This document shows, piece by piece, positions 24,110 through 37,824 of a stretch of 64,000 bases of DNA (position 1 is its first letter; each line of letters begins with the position of its first letter). The notes beneath the pieces are model-generated. The model did not search any database, was not told the DNA's origin, and saw nothing but the letters and a program-made list of their open reading frames with translations. The position numbers were made by a program, and so were the translations under genes. Source of the stretch: Stictocephala bisonia (Eukaryota > Arthropoda > Insecta > Hemiptera > Membracidae); the NCBI GenBank assembly GCA_035578905.1, contig JAQJVL010000792.1, forward strand, positions 248,001 to 312,000, written 5' to 3'.

Positions 24110-25835
24110 CCACAACACAATTGGGGGACAATGTCAAGTCACTTCCAAGTGTCGCTAATGTGGCACATCCTGGGGCCCAGCGACATCACTAACAGCCGGC
24201 CCTAGCATGTCGGTACACAGACTGTCGATCTGAAAGACAGTTAAATCCACATCACAACCAGAGGCAATGTCAAGTCATTCCCAAGTATCGGTAATGTGGA
24301 ACATCCTGGGGCCCAGCGACATCACCAACAGCCGGCCCTAGCATGTCGGTACACGGGCTGTCGATCTGAAAGACAGTTAAATGCACATCACAACCGGAGG
24401 CAATGTCAAGTCACTCCCAAGTGTCACTAATGTGACACATCCTGGGACCCAGTAATATCACAAACAGCCGGCCCTAGCAAGTCGGTACACAAACTGTCGA
24501 TCTGTGACATATTCCCCTCGACATCACAACCAGGGACATAGTCAAGTCACTCCCAAGTTTCCCTAACTTGGAACTTCCTGGAGCCCAGCGACATAACTAA
24601 CGTCCGGCACTAGCATGTCGGTACACGGATTGTCGATCTCAGATACATTCACCTCCACATCACAACAAGGGACTGTGCCAAACTACTCCTAAGGGTCCCT
24701 AATGTGGTACATCTTGGAGCCTAACGATATCACTAACAGTCGCAACTTGCATGTCGGTACACGGACTGTATATCAGAGATATTCACCTCCACATCTCAAC
24801 TGAGGATAGTGCCAGGTAACTTCTAAGGGTCCCTAATGTGGCATATCCTTGGTCCTAACGACATCACTAACAGCTGGCACTAGCATGTCGGTACACGGAC
24901 TGTAGATCTGAGAAATATTCATCTCCACATCTCAACTGAGGATAGTGCCAGGTCCCTATCCTCAGGTCAACTTCCAAGGGTCCCTAATGTGACACATCCT
25001 TGGTCCTAACGACATCACTAACAGCCGGCACTAGCATGTCGGTACACGGACTGTTGATCTGAGATACATTCGCCTCCACATTACAACTGGGAACAGTGCC
25101 AAGTCACTCCAAAGGGTCCCTAATGTTGCACATCTTGGAGCCTAACGATATCACTAACAGTCGCAACTAGCATGTCGGTACACGGACTGTATATCAGAGA
25201 TATTCACCTCCACATCTCAACTGAGCACAGTGCCAAATTACTCCTAAGGGTCCCTAATAAGGTACATGTTGGAGCCTAACGATATCACTAACAGTCGCAA
25301 CTAGCATGTCGGTACACGGACTTTATATCAGAGATATTCACCTCCACATCTCAACTGAGCACAGTGCCAAATTACTCCTAAGGGTCCCTAATGTGGTACA
25401 TATTGGAGCCTAACGATATCACTAACAGTCACAACTAGCATGTTGGTACACGGACTGTATATCAGAGATATTCACCTCCACATCTCAACTGAGGATAGTG
25501 CCAGGTAACTTCTAAGGGTCCCTAATGTGGCATATCCTTGGTCCTAACGACATCACTAACAGTCGCAACTAGCATGTAGGTACACGGACTGTCGATCTGA
25601 GATACATTCGCTTCCACATTACAACTGGGGACAGTGCCAAGTCACTCCAAAGGGTCCCTAATGTTGCACATCTTGGGGCCTAACAACACCACTAACTCCC
25701 TAGCATGTTGGTACACGAACTGTCAATCTGAGATACTCACCTCCACATCACAACTGGGGACAGTGGGAAGTCACTTCAAGACCTAATGTTACAAACGCTG
25801 CGGCCCCCAGACAGTACAGTGAAATTAGCATGTCG
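24110..25835. repeat. 136-bp satellite-like array, about 12 units
   Basis: The marker GCATGTCGGTACAC occurs at 24205, 24341, 24477 (variant), 24613, 24749, 24883, 25034 and 25170, then onward, mostly 136 bases apart. One unit carries an extra ~15 bases from a local duplication. Units at the left end are closest to each other; those at the right share a different set of changes (CTAACGATATCACTAACAGT). GC content is well above the flanks. Confidence 0.9.
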
Positions 25836-25839
25836 TTCC

Positions 25840-26950
25840 TATGAATTTGGTTTGTAAGAAATGTTGATTTATTATAGGCTATCATAAAGTACTATCGTGA
25901 TATTAGGGTTATTGTGGTGGAAATAGGTCTCATTGATTCATAGTGCTTGTTAAACCAAATAGAACAATCAATTTTAAGTTACCACAGAAAGATATATATA
26001 TATGTACTAAAAAATATTTTTTATGTATAGGTTTAAATTTTGAAAATATTTACGGAATGCGAATTACAAAAATAAATAAATGAGCCCACAATCTTTTAGT
26101 GTTACTTTAAATTGGATCATTACGTAAAAATGTTACATAATAATTCATTAAAAGGTATAAACAACCATTGACATAAATTGATGTTCAAACACAAGCAAAA
26201 TGTAGGATTTAATATTACACACTCAATAGCACAGTGAAATAGAAATTAATCACGAATACAATTACTATTTATAAGCAATGCAAATAATACGAGTTAGTGT
26301 TGAGTAGTACAAACTAAGAGTTGTCAACGAAAAACAGTATCAGTATTTGTCAGGCGACTACATAAACAGTTCTTATTTATGGACGACTGGCCTGCTCTCT
26401 TCACATGGCCTATTAAATGTTCAGCTCATTACGTCCACCCGAACATCAATATTTCTAACATTTTCACAAATAATTGATATGTATATTAAGTATATTTTTA
26501 GAAAGATAATCGATGTTACAAGTGGTTGTGCTTTATTAAATACTTACTAATTCAACTATCATTTCTTTTTACTAAAATTTCAATTTTTATCTTTGCTCTT
26601 TAGATTATTATTGATGATTCCAGGTTTAATCAAATTGAACAGATTTACTAGTATGTACTTGAATTGCTTTTAACAGTTTTCTGTTCTGCACAAAATGTGC
26701 AATATATATTTGTTTAGTAGAAATTAATCAACAATATTAATGTAATAGCCTATTTGATGTATTAATAATTTATTGAAAGTATATTAAAAATATAGAACTC
26801 TTAAATTACAATAATCGTTACGTCATATTATAACTTTGTATATAAAATAATCGGTACATTGTACTGGCCACACTCTCTCGGGATTCATTCTGCTTAGCCG
26901 ATTTATTAAAAAAAAAAAACAAAAACATTACGATTTATTCTGATAGGGAA
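25840..26950. other. AT-rich intergenic sequence, no feature seen
   Basis: No credible gene, RNA or repeat seen. Confidence 0.5.
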
Positions 26951-26959
26951 AAGTGGCAT

Positions 26960-27272
26960 CAATAACATTATTATGAATTCCACTAGACCAAAGTGACACC
27001 ATTAGAATTAATAAATGGTACTAATAGACCAAAGTGGCACTTTGGTCTATTAGTATGCATTCCGCTAGACCAAAATGACACAATTAACATTAGTATGCAT
27101 TCCGCTAGACCAAAATGACACAATTAACTTTAGTATGCGTTCTGCTAGGCCAAAGTGACACCATTAACATAAGTACGCATTCTGCTAGGCCAAAATGTTA
27201 TCATTAATATTGTATGCATTCCGCTAGGCCAAAGTGATATCATTAATATTAGTACGCATTCTGCTAGGCCAA
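26960..27272. repeat. 40-bp minisatellite with an embedded palindrome
   Basis: Units of TCCGCTAGACCAAAATGACA plus a CATTAGTATGCAT spacer recur at 27061, 27101, 27141, 27181 and 27220 (39-40 bases apart). The left part contains a palindrome, 27019-27055, made of 18-base arms (TACTAATAGACCAAAGTG) and a single-base centre. Degenerate unit pieces continue to about 27560 beyond the SINE. Confidence 0.85.
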
Positions 27273-27274
27273 TT

Positions 27275-27445
27275 ATTGGTCGGAAGCGAAGTTGGTTAAA
27301 GACCAGGTTCATAAGCTAAAGGTTCTCAGTTCGATACCAATCAGAGTCGTAACAAAGTTTAAATGGCGTCATTTGTGTTGGGCTGTTAATTAATGACATT
27401 TTCTAAGGAATACTTGGGCTTAGTTAGTAACAATGACACAATGCA
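27275..27445 (+). mobile_element. tRNA-derived SINE family 1, 3'-truncated copy
   Basis: ATTGGTCGGAAGCGAAGTTGG (box A region) and GGTTCTCAGTTCGATACC (box B) match the head of the copy at 17632-17345. The body GGGCTGTTAATTAATGACA and TTTCTAAGGAATACTTGGG follows. It breaks off after AACAATGACACAATGC and runs back into minisatellite-like sequence, so it inserted into the 40-bp array. Confidence 0.75.
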
Positions 27446-27559
27446 CCACTAACTAACATTAGGATGTATTTCATCAGGCCAAAGTGGCTTGTCTCTCATT
27501 GTGATTAATTCCGCCAGGTTGAAATGGAACTTTTAACATGTAGTTCATTAGAAAAGGCC

Positions 27560-30525
27560 AAAGTGTCAGGTATTACTAAATATGCCTGTCAACATCTAGT
27601 TTATGTATATAAAAAATTAATTATACATCAGCAAATATTTTAATAGGTGGTTGCTTTTTGTTTAGCTTAGTTTTCGTTAGTTATAATGTAAACTTTTTTT
27701 TAATGCGTGTTTTCTGTTTAAAATTAGTATTATAAAAATATCCTTTAAAATTTTCCTAGCACGAAATGATTCACCTTGAAGATTTTACCATTACTGTGAG
27801 GGCAATTCTGAAAGAATGTTTGGACCTGGTTTTTAGGCATAAATAGCCTTAAACAATTACAAATATACCACTGTACGTGTATGGGTCCTGTACGTGTATG
27901 GGTACGTGTATGGGGTGGGTCCTTTTTGCGAATTCCTCTGGTCTGAGGAAGGTGAGCGTGGTTCACCGACATTGATCACCATCATATTTGTGTATTTTGC
28001 ACTTGTATTGTAATATATTTGTGCATTTTGTGCTTATATTATAATAGATTTGTGTTGTGTGAAGTTTACTTTTACTGTACTGTATGGTACATATCTAAGG
28101 GCTACCTTAAGGGCTTGAATTGTTACCATTTTGGACTTACAAATCCGTTTGTTATTAACGATATCTTTAATAAATAATATCTCAAGTAATAAAATCGTAT
28201 GAATAAAAACTAAAAAGTCCTTGTAAATATTTTATATAATTTATATGATATTGTTTGTGGTACACTTCACATATTCATAATATTTAAGGAAATTATTTAA
28301 AATATAATTTTGAAAGCCATAAAATCGCATAGAAAGCCATAAAACCTTAAGCCACTTATGTATTTTACTGACCACTCTGTTTGAATCTAACGTAACCCTT
28401 ATAAACAATTTACAACGTTCCCTGTACAAGTATGGGTGGTTGAGTTAGTAGGTCAACCACTGCGTACCCTAATGGGTGGGTGGGGGAGGTCGAGTAATGA
28501 CTGACTCGTAAGTTTACATTTTAATTGCTAATCTTAATTATTAAAACACTGAATATTTGATAAACCTTGAGTGTTTTACAATTCTATTTATTTTATCTCT
28601 AGTATAAAATATGTAATACTATATTAATAACATGAAATAGAGTTACACTCTAAGTTAAGAAAAACATTTTACACAATAATTGCTAAAGTAAAATGTATGT
28701 TCTTAAGTTTTTTTTAATATTATAAAGAATCTAGTGAAACTAAGAATAAAAAGAGCAGGGTATAGAAATAACTTCAATATTTGTAATATTTAACAAACTC
28801 TTAATATGATTTATAGATTATTGTAAGTTGTAAAAACATTTTAACTAGTTTTAGTTTAGTTGTACGAAACCTAACAAAAACAACATAAATGGATATTTAG
28901 TTACATAAAAACTTTTAATTAAACTGAATTGTTTTAAGACATTAAGAAAACGTCCTAGGAAACTACGTCAATTCATAAAATAAATAGCATTACTACTTCG
29001 TGAAAAGTTGTTATTCAACAAGACACAACAATATGTATATTGTCCTTTGTCTTACTACATAAACGTCTCAGAATTAGTGAAAACCATACATGATATATTG
29101 TTGTCTTAAAATATGATAAGAGCAAGACTTCCGTAAATAAAAAGAAAAAAATTTTCTCAGTATACATTCCTATTTTGTTTTAGACAATATTTTGCCTAAT
29201 ATCTCACTCATTACTGTGATTATCATTACTGATTACCGCCAACTGATCAAAGTATAAATATTTTTAGTTAACCTTGCTGTAATAATAAACATATGTTATA
29301 AAACATTGCTATTTCAAACCTGCCTTCCCTAATCTAACAAAATTAATGCTACACACCACAAATAAGTGAAAATATACAAACAAAAGTTGATAATTTTTGT
29401 GAATCAAGTTTAACATTGTCAGACCAGAGGGACGCACAAAAGAATACACATTGTAATTAAAATAATAATTATGTATTTAGCAACATGTAATATTAATAAT
29501 ATTTAATTTTATAATTTAACATTAAATATAAAAAAATAGTGTACAATTAACTTGTTTTATATATTAAGCTATGTTTGGAGATAGTTAAAATACATTTATA
29601 GCAATCAGCGAGAAAAACCAAATTACTTACATTTGTCAACAGTGTAGGTTATGTGAAAACAAGTTTTAACCAATTTAACTAAATTTGGTGTTTACTGTTT
29701 AAACTAGGCAAAAGGCTCAAGAGGGTTGGTGTTGACTCTTTCAGTTGAAAGGATCTTTAAACAAGAGGACTACTAAGCTTGGAGAACTTCTGATCTCCAT
29801 GTTCCTTCAAACTGTGTTAACTTTCAGGTTGTTCAACAGTGGACGTGAATTAATCTCGATTACCTTTTTACCTTACTCTGAGCATCTCTAGGCAGTCTAT
29901 TCATACTTGTTACCAATCGTCTTTGAAAAGTGTAACACACAAAAATTACATGTGTAATTGTGTGTAACACAATTATATTATGTCACACAATAATATGTAA
30001 TTGTGGATATTAAAGTTCAGTTACAGTAAAGCAATTTAGTTAAAAAACAAGATGGTACTTTTTGATTATTTAACCATATTATTGATATGTTTAGGTATGG
30101 ATACTAAATATATAATTGATTTGTTAAAAATAATTCACCAAAAATAGTTTGAGAATAAGTTGATATTCCTCAGGATACATTTGTTTTTCACAGTTACTTT
30201 ATAGATTGAAATATAGCTTGCAATTTATTTCAACCGAAGGGTCTTTATTTAGGTTATATATTACAATATGTTTCAGGTAAGTGGTGAGCTATAGCAGTGA
30301 CGTATACGTAAATATTGTTACCTGTAATGTACCATAAAATAATTCTAAATCTATAATTTAACAAATTAAAACTATCGTATTAGCAGAGTCCACTTTTAGC
30401 ACACTGTTGACACAGCCGCAAAAACCTGTTTATCATCTTACCTATTTATTAAGCTACGACAACGCTTTTGATATAATTATATGAAATTTATATTATTGGC
30501 CGGTTACAGTGATATCCATATAATA
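27560..30525. other. Intergenic sequence with G-rich motifs
   Basis: Mostly AT-rich. GTACGTGTATGGGT-type motifs occur at about 27873-27918. A hairpin (GTGGTTGA at about 28434, TCAACCAC at about 28453) is followed by a G-run cluster at 28474-28489. No gene seen. Confidence 0.5.
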
Positions 30526-30529
30526 TCCA

Positions 30530-31405
30530 TACTTGCAGTGGTTTCGAGAGGGAATAATGCCTAGCCTGTTGGGTGCTTGCGGCGGTTTTAAGAGACAATA
30601 ATGCCTAGCCTGTTGGGTGCTTGCAGCGGTTTCGAGAGAGAATAATGACTAGCCTGTTGGGTGCTTGCAGTGGTTTTAAGAGACAATAATGCCTAGCCTG
30701 TTGGGTGCTTGCAGCGGTTTCGAGATGGAATAATGCCAAGCCTGTTGGGTGCTTACAGACGTTTCAAGAGGGAATAATTCCTTGCCTGTTGGGTGCTTGC
30801 AGCGGTTTCGAGAGGGAATATTGCCATGCCTGTTGGGTGCATGCAGCGGTTTCGAGATGGAATAGTGCCTAGCCTGTTGGGTGCTTGCAGCGGTGTCGAT
30901 AGGGAATAATGCCTAGACTGTTGGGTCGTTACAGCGTTTTCGAGAGGAAATAGTGCCTTGCCTGTTGGGTGCTTGCAGTGGTTTCGAGAGGGAATAGTGC
31001 CTAGTCTGTTGGGTGTTTGCAGTGGTTTCGAGATGGAATAGTGCCTAGCCGGTTGGGTGGTTGTAGCGGTGTCGAGAGGGAATAATGCTTAGCCTGTCGG
31101 GTGCTTGCAGTAGTTTTGAAAGGGAATAATGCCTAGCCTGTTGGTTGTTTGCAGCGGTTTCGAGATGGAATAGTGCCTAGCCTGTTGGGTGGTTGTAGAG
31201 GTTTTGAGAGGTAATAATGATTGGCCTGTCGGGTGCTTGCAGTAGTTTTAAAAGGGAATAATTCCTAGCCTGTTGGGTGTTTGCAGCGGTTTCGAGATGG
31301 AATAGTGCCTAGCCTGTTGGGTGGTTGTAGCGGTTTTGAGAGTTAATAATGATTAGCCTGTCGGGTGCTTGCAGTAGTTTTAAAAGGGAATAATGCCTAG
31401 CCATT
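30530..31405. repeat. 44-bp minisatellite, about 20 units
   Basis: Unit CTAGCCTGTTGGGTGCTTGC followed by AGCGGTTTCGAGAGGGAATAATGC. Starts at 30561, 30605, 30649, 30693 and so on at 44-base steps. GC-richer than its surroundings; no open frame of interest. Confidence 0.92.
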
Positions 31406-32059
31406 TTTGCGGTGTTAACAATTTAGCACTTATATTTTATTATTATGTTTGCATAGCCACTAAAAAATTTTATGTGTTTTGTATAGAGTTTATAATTGAA
31501 AAATTCTTTCAATTCACTAAGTAATCTTTAAAACAATATTTCTTAGATTTCCTTTGTTAACATCAATTCATCAAATACTATTTGAAGTTAATTAATTTAT
31601 CGATAATATACACAATTATACTTATTGTCTAGTGATGCTGACTTTCCCCTTAATTTTTAATATTTAATACACAATTATTAATTTAATTTTAGTTACCGGT
31701 ATTTTCTAAAACTTTAGCCAAGGTAAAGTATTAAGTAGATATTAATAGTATTTTAGTGAATAATCCATTTGACCAAGGTGGAAAGCAACATTGTTTGTGC
31801 ACATTCAAAAGTAAAATTAATATTAAAAAAACATTAATCATATGTTATTCTGATATAAATTCATATGAAATCAAATATTACTGGTAAGTATCCAGATTTA
31901 TAATAACAAATGTATGGCATGGCGAATATGTTACATTTAGAGTTCCATTTACTAACCAACAAACATTGTTAGTTAGTAAAATTTAAATTGTAGTTATTAA
32001 ATGGATTTTGTTGTTAGTTCAGGGTACAGTTTATGAGAAAACGATGATGAGATTTTTTT

Positions 32060-32146
32060 CTCTCTCTCGGGGCGGATTTCACCTGTCTCGGGCTTAGTCT
32101 CAGGTTCGAGTCCCCTTTTGATATAACGGTCGTTGATTCAATATTC
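32060..32146 (+). mobile_element. tRNA-derived SINE family 2, partial copy
   Basis: CAGGTTCGAGTCCCC (box B) followed by ACGGTCGTTGATTCAATATT resembles the corresponding part of the copy at 32776 (GGTTCGAATCCCC ... ACGGTCGGTACTTCACTCG). It ends at the CT repeat. Confidence 0.5.
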
Positions 32147-32773
<627 letters not shown>

Positions 32774-32775
32774 AC

Positions 32776-32924
32776 ACCGCCGGCGTGGTAGCTCAGTGGC
32801 TAAGGCTTCGGACTGCGGAGGGCAAGGTCCAAGGTTCGAATCCCCACTGAGCCAACGGTCGGTACTTCACTCGTTGAATAAAGTTGACGCACAGGCCTGT
32901 AGGCCCATGTCAACTGGCGAGTGA

Positions 32925-32966
<42 letters not shown>
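32776..32966 (+). mobile_element. tRNA-derived SINE family 2, full-length with poly(A)
   Basis: Head: GGTAGCTCAGTGGCTAAGG (box A) and AAGGTTCGAATCCCC (box B). Body: a nested hairpin with ACTTCACTCG at 32864-32873 pairing with 32918-32927, AGTTGAC at 32882-32888 with 32909-32915, and GGCCT at 32894-32898 with 32901-32905. A pure A tract of about 37 bases follows (32930-32966), as expected for a retroposed copy. The body is short, about 150 bases before the tail. Confidence 0.85.
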
Positions 32967-32967
<1 letters not shown>

Positions 32968-33128
32968 ACACACATACATGAAATATCCGCAATTTCCTAA
33001 GAATTGATTGTAATAAAAATTATACTTAACTATGCTTTCGAAGCGGTTTCATGTTTAAAATGTAGTTTGAAAACATCTATGTCGATTATGGGAACATTAT
33101 TTCTGTGATTAGTTTCCATAGAAATAAT

Positions 33129-33410
33129 GGGTTGTGCAACAGTCTGGAACATATTTTTTTGATTTTAATAACATTGAAATGTATTGAAAATGTTTAGTAA
33201 TGTACATGTCCCTATACCAAACATTAGACACATTTTAATTGTTTTTCACATAGCCAGGTATTGGATGGCCTCTGAAGGAAGTCTTAGACATTTTAAATTA
33301 AAGCCCACCTCAAGTTATACCACATTTTTAGGTAATTGTTTGTAAAAGACAAAAGTGCAAAGCTGAGGTCAAAAGGATGCTCCAGTCAGATAATACAGAC
33401 ACTCGAATAA
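33129..33410. repeat. Diverged copy of the arm of the neighbouring inverted-repeat element
   Basis: GGGTTGTGCAACAGTCTGGAAC, then a TTGTTTTTCACATAGCCAGG block and GAGGTCAAAAGGATG, in the same order as in 33419-33720. Probably a partial or older copy of the same element. Confidence 0.6.
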
Positions 33411-33418
33411 TTTAATGT

Positions 33419-34685
33419 CAGGGTTAGGCAATAGCCTGGAATGTATTTAATAATTTTAAAACTATTAAAAGTAATGAAATAAGACTTTGTAGTTATGTAT
33501 GAACTTTAACCGTACATTAATACATATTTTACTTGTTTTTCGCATAGTCAGGGCATAGCCCATGATGGAAGTTTTAAAAATGGAAAAAGTAATCCTACCT
33601 CGGGTATCACCGAATTTTAAAAGTCTTTGTTTGATTTACAATAACAAGAGTACAAATATGAGGTCAAAAGGATGACCCAGTTATAAAATATAACTTATCA
33701 AAGAATTTAATGTCATACTACTAATACTGCTCAAAAACATAGTTAGGATAGTTATATATTGCTGCACAGAGCTATATTTTATCTGACTGAAAATAAGAAA
33801 ATAATTTTTACAAAAATATGTAGCACATTATCATAATTTGTTTAAAAATATTTTTGGTGAATCTGCTGTCGAACGGATTTTAATAATTTTTATTATTTTT
33901 AATTTTGGTACATAGCATTGTTATTTCTATAAAGTAGTCGTTAGTTTAAATTGTTGACAATCAACAACACACTCAACAACAGGGATCTGAAACTCTTAAA
34001 CAAGTAGCCGGATAACTAGAAGAATTAGTTATAAAACTTTAAATTGTTAACAATCAACAACACACTCAACAACAGGGATCTGAAACTCTTAAACAAGTAG
34101 CCGGATAACTGGAAAAATTAGTTATAAAACTTTAAATTGTTAACAATCAACAACACACTCAACAACAGGGATCTGAAACTCTTAAACAAGTAGCCGGATA
34201 ACTAGAAGAATTAGTTATAAAACTTTAAATTGTTAACAATCAACAACACACTCAACAACAGGGATCTGAAACTCTTAAACAAGTAGCCGGATAACTAGAA
34301 GAATTAGTTATAAAACTTTAAATTGTTAACAATCAACAACACACTCAACAACAGGGATCTGAAACTCTTAAACAAGTAGCCGGATAACTAGAAGAATTAG
34401 TTATAAAACTTTAAATTCTTTGAATTGCTGTAATTTTTGAGTGCGTCATCCTTTCTAGTTTTCAATTTTACTGTGCAAACAAAGAGCTTTAATTGAGATA
34501 CAAGTTAAGGTAGGCTTACATTTAACATTTTAAACACTTCTTCATGGGCTATGTGAAAACAAGTAAAATATGTCTAAATGTTTGTCGTAGGGTCATGTAC
34601 GTACATAACTGCAAAGTTTAATTACATTTCTTTTAATAGTGTGAAAATTAATAAATTTAATGTTCCAGACTATTCCCTAACCCTG
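33419..34685. mobile_element. Inverted-repeat DNA transposon, hAT-like ends, with internal minisatellite
   Basis: Left end CAGGGTTAGGCAATAGCCTGG; right end is the complement of CAGGGTTAGGGAATAGTCTGG. Arms of roughly 250-300 bases (33419-33720 and 34430-34685) are imperfect inverted copies, both holding the TTGTTTTCRCATAGYCC and AAAGGATGAC blocks. CAGGG ends recall hAT elements, but I see no matching 8-bp target duplication. No transposase frame. The middle is a 93-bp tandem array. Confidence 0.6.
33955..34419. repeat. 93-bp tandem array, five nearly identical units
   Basis: GGGATCTGAAACTC recurs at 33982, 34075, 34168, 34261 and 34354, exactly 93 bases apart, with only a few changes between units (for example CTAGAAGAA/CTGGAAAAA). 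Recent expansion. Confidence 0.95.
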
Positions 34686-34689
34686 TATA

Positions 34690-37600
34690 TTAAGATAAAC
34701 TATTTGTAGTCAATATATTGTTTGTTAAATGTAATTTGTTTTAGATAAAAAACACTACATGTTAAGTGGACTTTAAGTGTACTGTTAATAATGTTGTTTT
34801 TTAAAGTGTTGATTGTGACTTGATTGCGACGTTTAATAAAAACTGGGTATATATGGAAGTTAGCAATCATTAATATTTAATGAAGATAATACCTATATCC
34901 GACGTTATTGATACATATGTTACTCTATATTGTATACTATTACGACTGTATACTATACAATATTCAAACGTTACTGTATGGTGCAAACCAGTAACATGTT
35001 ATATTTTAAAACTTTATGTTTGGTTTTGTTCTTAACTGTTAATGATTAATCAAATTTACTAATCGATATTTTAAAATACTTTAAATATTAACGATGAAAT
35101 TAAATTGGAATTTTTATTATTGATAAAAATCATACTTTTATTTGCTTGACATTATTTGTTGAATAGTAAGAGAAAAACATATTGTTATTTGATTGCGATT
35201 CACCCAACTCTAGAGTTATTGTATATAGCCTGCAACACTTTGTTGGTTGAAGGCAACTTTAGATAATCGAAAACGCCTGAAGCTCAGCAGAATACCTCTC
35301 CCCAGCCAGCGGACCAACCTAGGAAATAACCTCCCCTTTGTGTATCGATAGGTAATAGGACTCAATAGGTAATAATTTGATCATTCAATCATACCAATGT
35401 TCTTGTAAAGTTAATGTATGATCTTACTAATTATTTATTTACGTTGTATGTCTGCATTGAAAATGTGTATAGCGAAGTAAGAAGAAAACACAAAACACAC
35501 TAGTTTATTATAACTGATTAAATATGAAGCTCTTTTTTGAACTTTTTATTTATGATTGCACACGGTTTGTAGCCAAATGATATTTTCAGCTGTTTACTGA
35601 GTATGATTTGATTGATTGTAAAAAAAAAAACTGGTTCTAAAAACAAGGCAAATATACAATTTTGGGATCTCAATGTAACTGTAAAAATAACTTTTTTATC
35701 TACCAGTATCCCAAAATATAATCTATAATTCGATTTAGCATTCTAGCAATGTGACTCCATGCGATGTATCATAACTGACCTCTACCATGTAAATCGATTC
35801 TATGAATAAATAGACTTCTCTCTCAGGACAATACTCCCAAATAAAGAATCCCCATTAAAAAATAAATAATTAGGAGGTGATTATATGCTGATTATCTTTA
35901 TACATTTGTAATAAATTTTTAATGTAAACAGATTTTGGCATATTTATAATATTTTTATTATTTTATTTATGATTTTTTACTTGGGAAATTAATATGGTGG
36001 TTGAAAAATAAAAATTTTTAGCTAATAAATGTATTTACACAAGTAAAACTAGTAAAAAGTTACTTAGTATTTCATCGTTTCCTTAGAACAATGGACCAAA
36101 GCCATTCTATTTTTAATTTAGTTACGTCCCCGGAATGCGCACCCGTGTGTTTCCGTTTGAATTGGAGCTAATCTGAAAACAATGAATAAATTGTTGCATA
36201 GTACAAAAATGGAAATTCAACCATTAATCCAATTACAGTACTATTTTTATATTTTTTACCATGCACAAAAGACCTTCATTTATATTATTTAAAATATAAA
36301 ATAGCCTAACAATAATTGTTTTTATTTAGTTGATTTAAATCAATCATTAGTGATTGTATACTAAAACTGGCCATACTGTATAACTGTATTCCATTTACTT
36401 GTGTGTATAAAGTTGTTGAAGGATTTTTACATAAAATATGGCTATTTTATCAATTGAACACCTATTTCTGAAGATTTTCCAAAGTTAATTTAAATAAAAT
36501 AAGTGTTTTTTTCTGTAAATTTACTAGACAGTTAATTAATTGAACGCATGTTTTTATTTGGGTGTTTACATTATTTTATTTTAAATCAGTTCAACAATAT
36601 ATTCATGTTTAACGTTAAAATATGATTTGAAGAACACATTCGTATATTATTATAGGTTTAGTGGTGTTATTTTTAGTGTTAGTTGTGTAATTGAATACCC
36701 GTTCCGTTTTTATAAATAAATAAAATTAACTGTTAGTTATAAGATAAATTTTAACATTATTGTGTATTAGATATTACAGTAGACAGTATACGTTCTGATT
36801 TTCGTTATTTCTAAGGATTCATATTTTTATTAATATCGTTAATTGAATTGAAGGCGTGAAAGTTAATAAGTTAAATTACTCACAAGAAGAAATAACTGTC
36901 GATATTATTTGTGTAGATATCGGTTCAGCTCAAACGTGTATAATAAATGTATTATCAAAAAAACAAAAAATATTATTTTATTAACAAACGTTATAATTTG
37001 TTATACAATGTTATGTGAAATAACAAAGGGATAGGGAGACAGTTTTTTCCAGTTACCTGGTACCATTTATTTTGAATTAAATATATACAATTGGGTGGTA
37101 TATAGGTAGGAAGTATCAGAGGTCTTCAAACCACTGAAATCCTTTAAACCCATTACTTGACCGTAGGGCAACCCTTAGCTACTCTTGATGGTCCTAAAAA
37201 AGCAGACAGCCCCACAGACCCAACTAGACCCTTGTTAAAGGCGACCTACACTACTTAGCAAATTGGCTTCGTGTTCACAGAACAAATTACAACCATTACA
37301 TGCTACAGATAATTGATACAGATAATTGGTAATCCCTTCAGTTACCTAATTAATTATATTAAGTCTATTATCTTTCCAATTCTTTACCTTAGATTCCTGA
37401 ATGGCATTTAGTTGTCTATCTATTTGCGTAGTATTGTAGTAATTAGTAAAACATATTATTAATGAAAAAATTAACATGCTAAGTAAGTAAACATTATAAA
37501 AGTAAAACTGGCACTAATTGTATTGTAACTAGTTTGATTGAATGAGCATTTATTAGTACGAAGTGGTTAAATAGCCAATTTGAATTAATATCTGAAATTC

Positions 37601-37824
37601 TCAATAAAACGTACGATTTTCTTACAGTAAGTAAGGGGCGTATGGTGAATAACTTAATTTATGTAAAAAAATTACTACTTACCTAGAAAAAAACATAAAA
37701 AAAAAATTTAAAGAGAATTTACATAATGGCGTATATTTATTTTAAACCGTTCAATTAACTAACTGATTTTGTATGAAACTGCAATGATTGTGCACTGCAA
37801 TAAGAGTGGTTTAATATGTGCCTT

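Noticed and set aside
24110..25835. CRISPR-like or gene-cluster array
   Set aside because: Units are contiguous 136-bp repeats without unique spacers; eukaryotic context.
32786..32852. A genuine tRNA gene
   Set aside because: It has A and B boxes, but lacks a convincing acceptor stem and continues into a SINE body with poly(A).
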